27,138 nucleotides of DNA from NCBI GenBank assembly GCA_964356295.1, contig CAYHHE010000031.1, positions 1 through 27,138 of the forward strand, given 5' to 3'. A program made the translations under genes and the position numbers. Shown here in pieces: positions 25,508 to 27,138 of the stretch; the first letter of the stretch is position 1; each line of letters starts with the position of its first letter. The notes beneath the pieces were generated by a model. The model was not told the origin of the DNA. It did not search any database and saw only the letters and a program-made list of their open reading frames with translations. This DNA is from CAVQGZ01 sp964356295. Lineage in GTDB: Bacteria > Actinomycetota > Actinomycetes > Jiangellales > Jiangellaceae.

Positions 25508-26056
25508 ATGGTAGGCCATCAGCTCGAGGCAGCCGCGGCGCAGCTGCTGCTGTCCGTCCTGGCCGGCGTCGTGGCCTGGGGGGTGCTCGTCCGGCTTGCC
25601 GCCGGGGTGGCGCGCCTGCCGGGGCTGCTCGGCGTGCTGGGTCGCCTGGCCTGGCGCGTGCTGGTGCCTCCGGCGGCCCGACTGGCGGTCGCGGGTCTGC
25701 TCGGGGTGCAGACGCTGGTGGCGGCACCCGCGCTCGCCGACGTCGGCTCAGCCGCCACCGCCGGCGCGCAGGGCCCGCCCGCCGCGGAGGCTGGCATGGT
25801 CGTGGGGCGGCCCGTGACCGGGTTGCCGACGAGCGAGCCTGCGCAGCCGCCGGGCCCGGCGGCGGTGGTCGTGGCGCCGGGGGACTCGCTGTGGCGGATC
25901 GCCGAGCGCCACCTTCCGGGCGACCCCGTCGACGCCGACATCGCGCGGGCGTGGCCTCGATGGTTCACCGCCAACCGCGCCAGCATCGGTCCCGACCCGA
26001 ACCTGCTGCGCATCGGGTCCGTCCTTGTCCCACCGGCAGACCAGGCGCGTCCATGA
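25508..26056 (+). CDS. membrane protein with extracytoplasmic LysM domain
   Basis: This 182-residue protein has two hydrophobic segments, about 12-35 (QLLLSVLAGVVAWGVLVRLA) and 58-76 (RLAVAGLLGVQTLVAAPALA). A Pro/Ala-rich linker follows, then one LysM domain (about 119-177: VVVAPGDSLWRIAERHLPGD, then FTANRASIGPDPNLLRIGSV). LysM binds peptidoglycan or chitin-like glycans, so the C-terminus is expected outside the membrane. The second segment ends in an Ala-x-Ala-like site that might be cleaved. The ATG at 25508 follows GGGGGGATC. Its stop overlaps the next start as ATGA. The neighbourhood next to secA recurs in actinobacteria, which hints at an envelope role. Confidence 0.85.
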   Translation: MVGHQLEAAAAQLLLSVLAGVVAWGVLVRLAAGVARLPGLLGVLGRLAWRVLVPPAARLAVAGLLGVQTLVAAPALADVGSAATAGAQGPPAAEAGMVVGRPVTGLPTSEPAQPPGPAAVVVAPGDSLWRIAERHLPGDPVDADIARAWPRWFTANRASIGPDPNLLRIGSVLVPPADQARP

Positions 26057-26595
26057 GCGCGCTGGAGGAGACCGGCACCGCCCCGGCGCGCTCGATCCGG
26101 CTCGTCCCGGTCCCCCGACCTGTCCCACGACGGATGTCTCTCGGCGTGTCGCCGCTGCGCGGCCAAGGGACGCTGGCGCTCGAGCTGGCACCGGCCGCAC
26201 CTGCGGCGCCGGTCCCGCCACCCTCGACGTGGCTCGAGGAGGACGAGGAGCCCCCGGCTCGGACCGACCCGACCGCCTTGCCGGACCCCCGCGGCTGGTC
26301 GGCCATGATCGCTCAGGCGCTGGTCGAGGTGCTCGCCGGACGACGCCCGCCGGTTCAGCTGCTCCGCTGGGTCGACCCGGACATCTACGACCGGATCCGA
26401 CGCTCGGCGCCGCAGCGCGCGCCTCGCGGCGCGGGAGCCCCGGTCCGGGTCCGCCGGGTACGGGTCAGCACCGTCCCGGACGGCAGCATCGAGGCTGTCG
26501 TCGTCGTCGACGACGGGACGCGGTGCCGGGCGCTGGCGCTGCGGCTGGACGCGCTGGAGCGGCGCTGGGTGTGCACCGCGCTGGAGATGATCTAG
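26053..26595 (+). CDS. Rv3235 family protein (DUF6459-like)
   Basis: This 180-residue protein resembles mycobacterial Rv3235, which also lies near secA1. The first 85 residues are Pro/Ala/Glu-rich and look disordered. The conserved C-terminal part is about 86-180: WSAMIAQALVEVLAGRRPPV, then QLLRWVDPDIYDRI, a basic stretch, and VRRVRVSTVPDGSIEAVVVV ending RRWVCTALEMI. This latter part could adopt a NTF2- or SecA-tail-like alpha/beta fold, but that is inference. Function is unknown. Its ATG overlaps the LysM stop. Its TAG stop overlaps the opposing secA stop within a CTAG palindrome (26592-26595). Confidence 0.82.
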   Translation: MSALEETGTAPARSIRLVPVPRPVPRRMSLGVSPLRGQGTLALELAPAAPAAPVPPPSTWLEEDEEPPARTDPTALPDPRGWSAMIAQALVEVLAGRRPPVQLLRWVDPDIYDRIRRSAPQRAPRGAGAPVRVRRVRVSTVPDGSIEAVVVVDDGTRCRALALRLDALERRWVCTALEMI

Positions 26596-27138
26596 CGCCG
26601 CCGACCACGGGACCGGGTGCGCCGCCCCCTGGTCCGCGTCGGCTCGCCGGAGTCCTCGGCCGCCTCACCGCCGGCAGCCGTGTCGGCAGCCGCCGCCTCG
26701 GCCTCGCCGTCACCGGACTGGACGGTGCGGTGCATGATCTCCCCGGCGCCGTCGACGGTGGGCGCGCTGTACTCCAGCTCGGCGGGGGCCTGGGCCGTCA
26801 CCAGGCCCTGGGCGAGCAGCACCGGGGCGCCCTCGACCTGGGCCGCCGGCGCTGGCCGCTGCACCTCCACGTTGAACAGCAGCCCGACCGACTCCTCCTT
26901 GATCCCGTCCATCATCGTGGCGAACATGTCGTAGCCCTCGCGCTGGTACTCCACCAGCGGGTTGCGCTGGGCCATCGCCCGCAGCCCGATGCCCTCGCGC
27001 AGGTAGTCCATCTCGTACAGGTGCTCGCGCCAGCGCCGGTCGAGCACGGTGAGCACCACGCGGCGCTCCAGCTCACGCATGATCGTCGGGGTGAGGTCGG
27101 CCTCGCGCACGTCGTAGGCCGCCTTCGCGTCCTCGCGC
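26592..27138 (-). CDS. secA: preprotein translocase ATPase SecA, C-terminal part (runs off right edge)
   Basis: The last 182 codons of SecA, the ATPase motor that drives proteins through SecYEG. The visible part belongs to the helical wing and scaffold domains: LTPTIMRELERRVVLTVLDR, then RWREHLYEMDYLREGIGLRA and MAQRNPLVEYQREGYDMF, all strongly conserved. The tail after about 26880 is Ala/Glu-rich and ends in an Arg-rich stretch (TRTRGRRTRSRGRRR). No cysteine zinc motif of the CxCxnCH type is present at the C-terminus. This is the 3' end of the housekeeping copy, judging by the conservation. It converges on the Rv3235-like gene with a 4-bp overlap. Confidence 0.95.
   Translation of the reverse strand, partial: REDAKAAYDVREADLTPTIMRELERRVVLTVLDRRWREHLYEMDYLREGIGLRAMAQRNPLVEYQREGYDMFATMMDGIKEESVGLLFNVEVQRPAPAAQVEGAPVLLAQGLVTAQAPAELEYSAPTVDGAGEIMHRTVQSGDGEAEAAAADTAAGGEAAEDSGEPTRTRGRRTRSRGRRR

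Overview
The window is very GC-rich with strongly biased third codon positions. It carries the order tRNA-Trp, secE, nusG, rplK, rplA, rplJ, rplL, rpoB, rpoC, and also a DUF222/13E12-type HNH gene, a 180-kDa-class NAD-glutamate dehydrogenase, a WS/DGAT acyltransferase and an Rv3235-like gene beside secA. Together these point to a high-GC Actinomycetota chromosome. I cannot name the genus. Many starts are GTG, TTG or CTG, and several look leaderless.

Region 1 (1-8505, minus strand) is the core transcription/translation block. Reading leftward from 8505 it holds a promoter, tRNA-Trp(CCA), secE, nusG (with a 15-bp tandem repeat coding for a pentapeptide array), rplK, rplA, an L10-type leader with a terminator-like hairpin, rplJ, rplL, a 332-bp spacer with an rpoB promoter, rpoB (TTG start) and the 5' part of rpoC, which runs off the left edge.

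Region 2 (8523-19089) contains a plus-strand aminotransferase and a coupled adenosine-deaminase-family gene. Converging on them is a minus-strand DUF222-HNH gene with a perfect actinobacterial LexA/SOS box. Next is the 1620-residue glutamate dehydrogenase (minus), then a divergent DUF2505 / alpha-beta hydrolase pair (plus), then a small DUF6912-like gene (minus).

Region 3 (19106-24501, minus) is the most unusual part. A tightly coupled run encodes a SAF/CpaB-like membrane protein, a CpaE-like ATPase lacking both P-loop lysines, a HAD hydrolase and a WS/DGAT-family acyltransferase. It is followed by a patatin-like lipase with its own promoter. No other pilus (Tad/Flp) genes are visible.

Region 4 (24629-27138) contains a small BldC/excisionase-like HTH gene (plus), a 178-residue protein with two Sm-like repeats (minus), a membrane LysM protein coupled to an Rv3235-like protein (plus), and the 3' end of secA (minus), which runs off the right edge. 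All four convergent gene pairs in the window overlap at their 3' ends, leaving no room for intergenic terminators. I see no insertion sequence, CRISPR array, prophage or rRNA.
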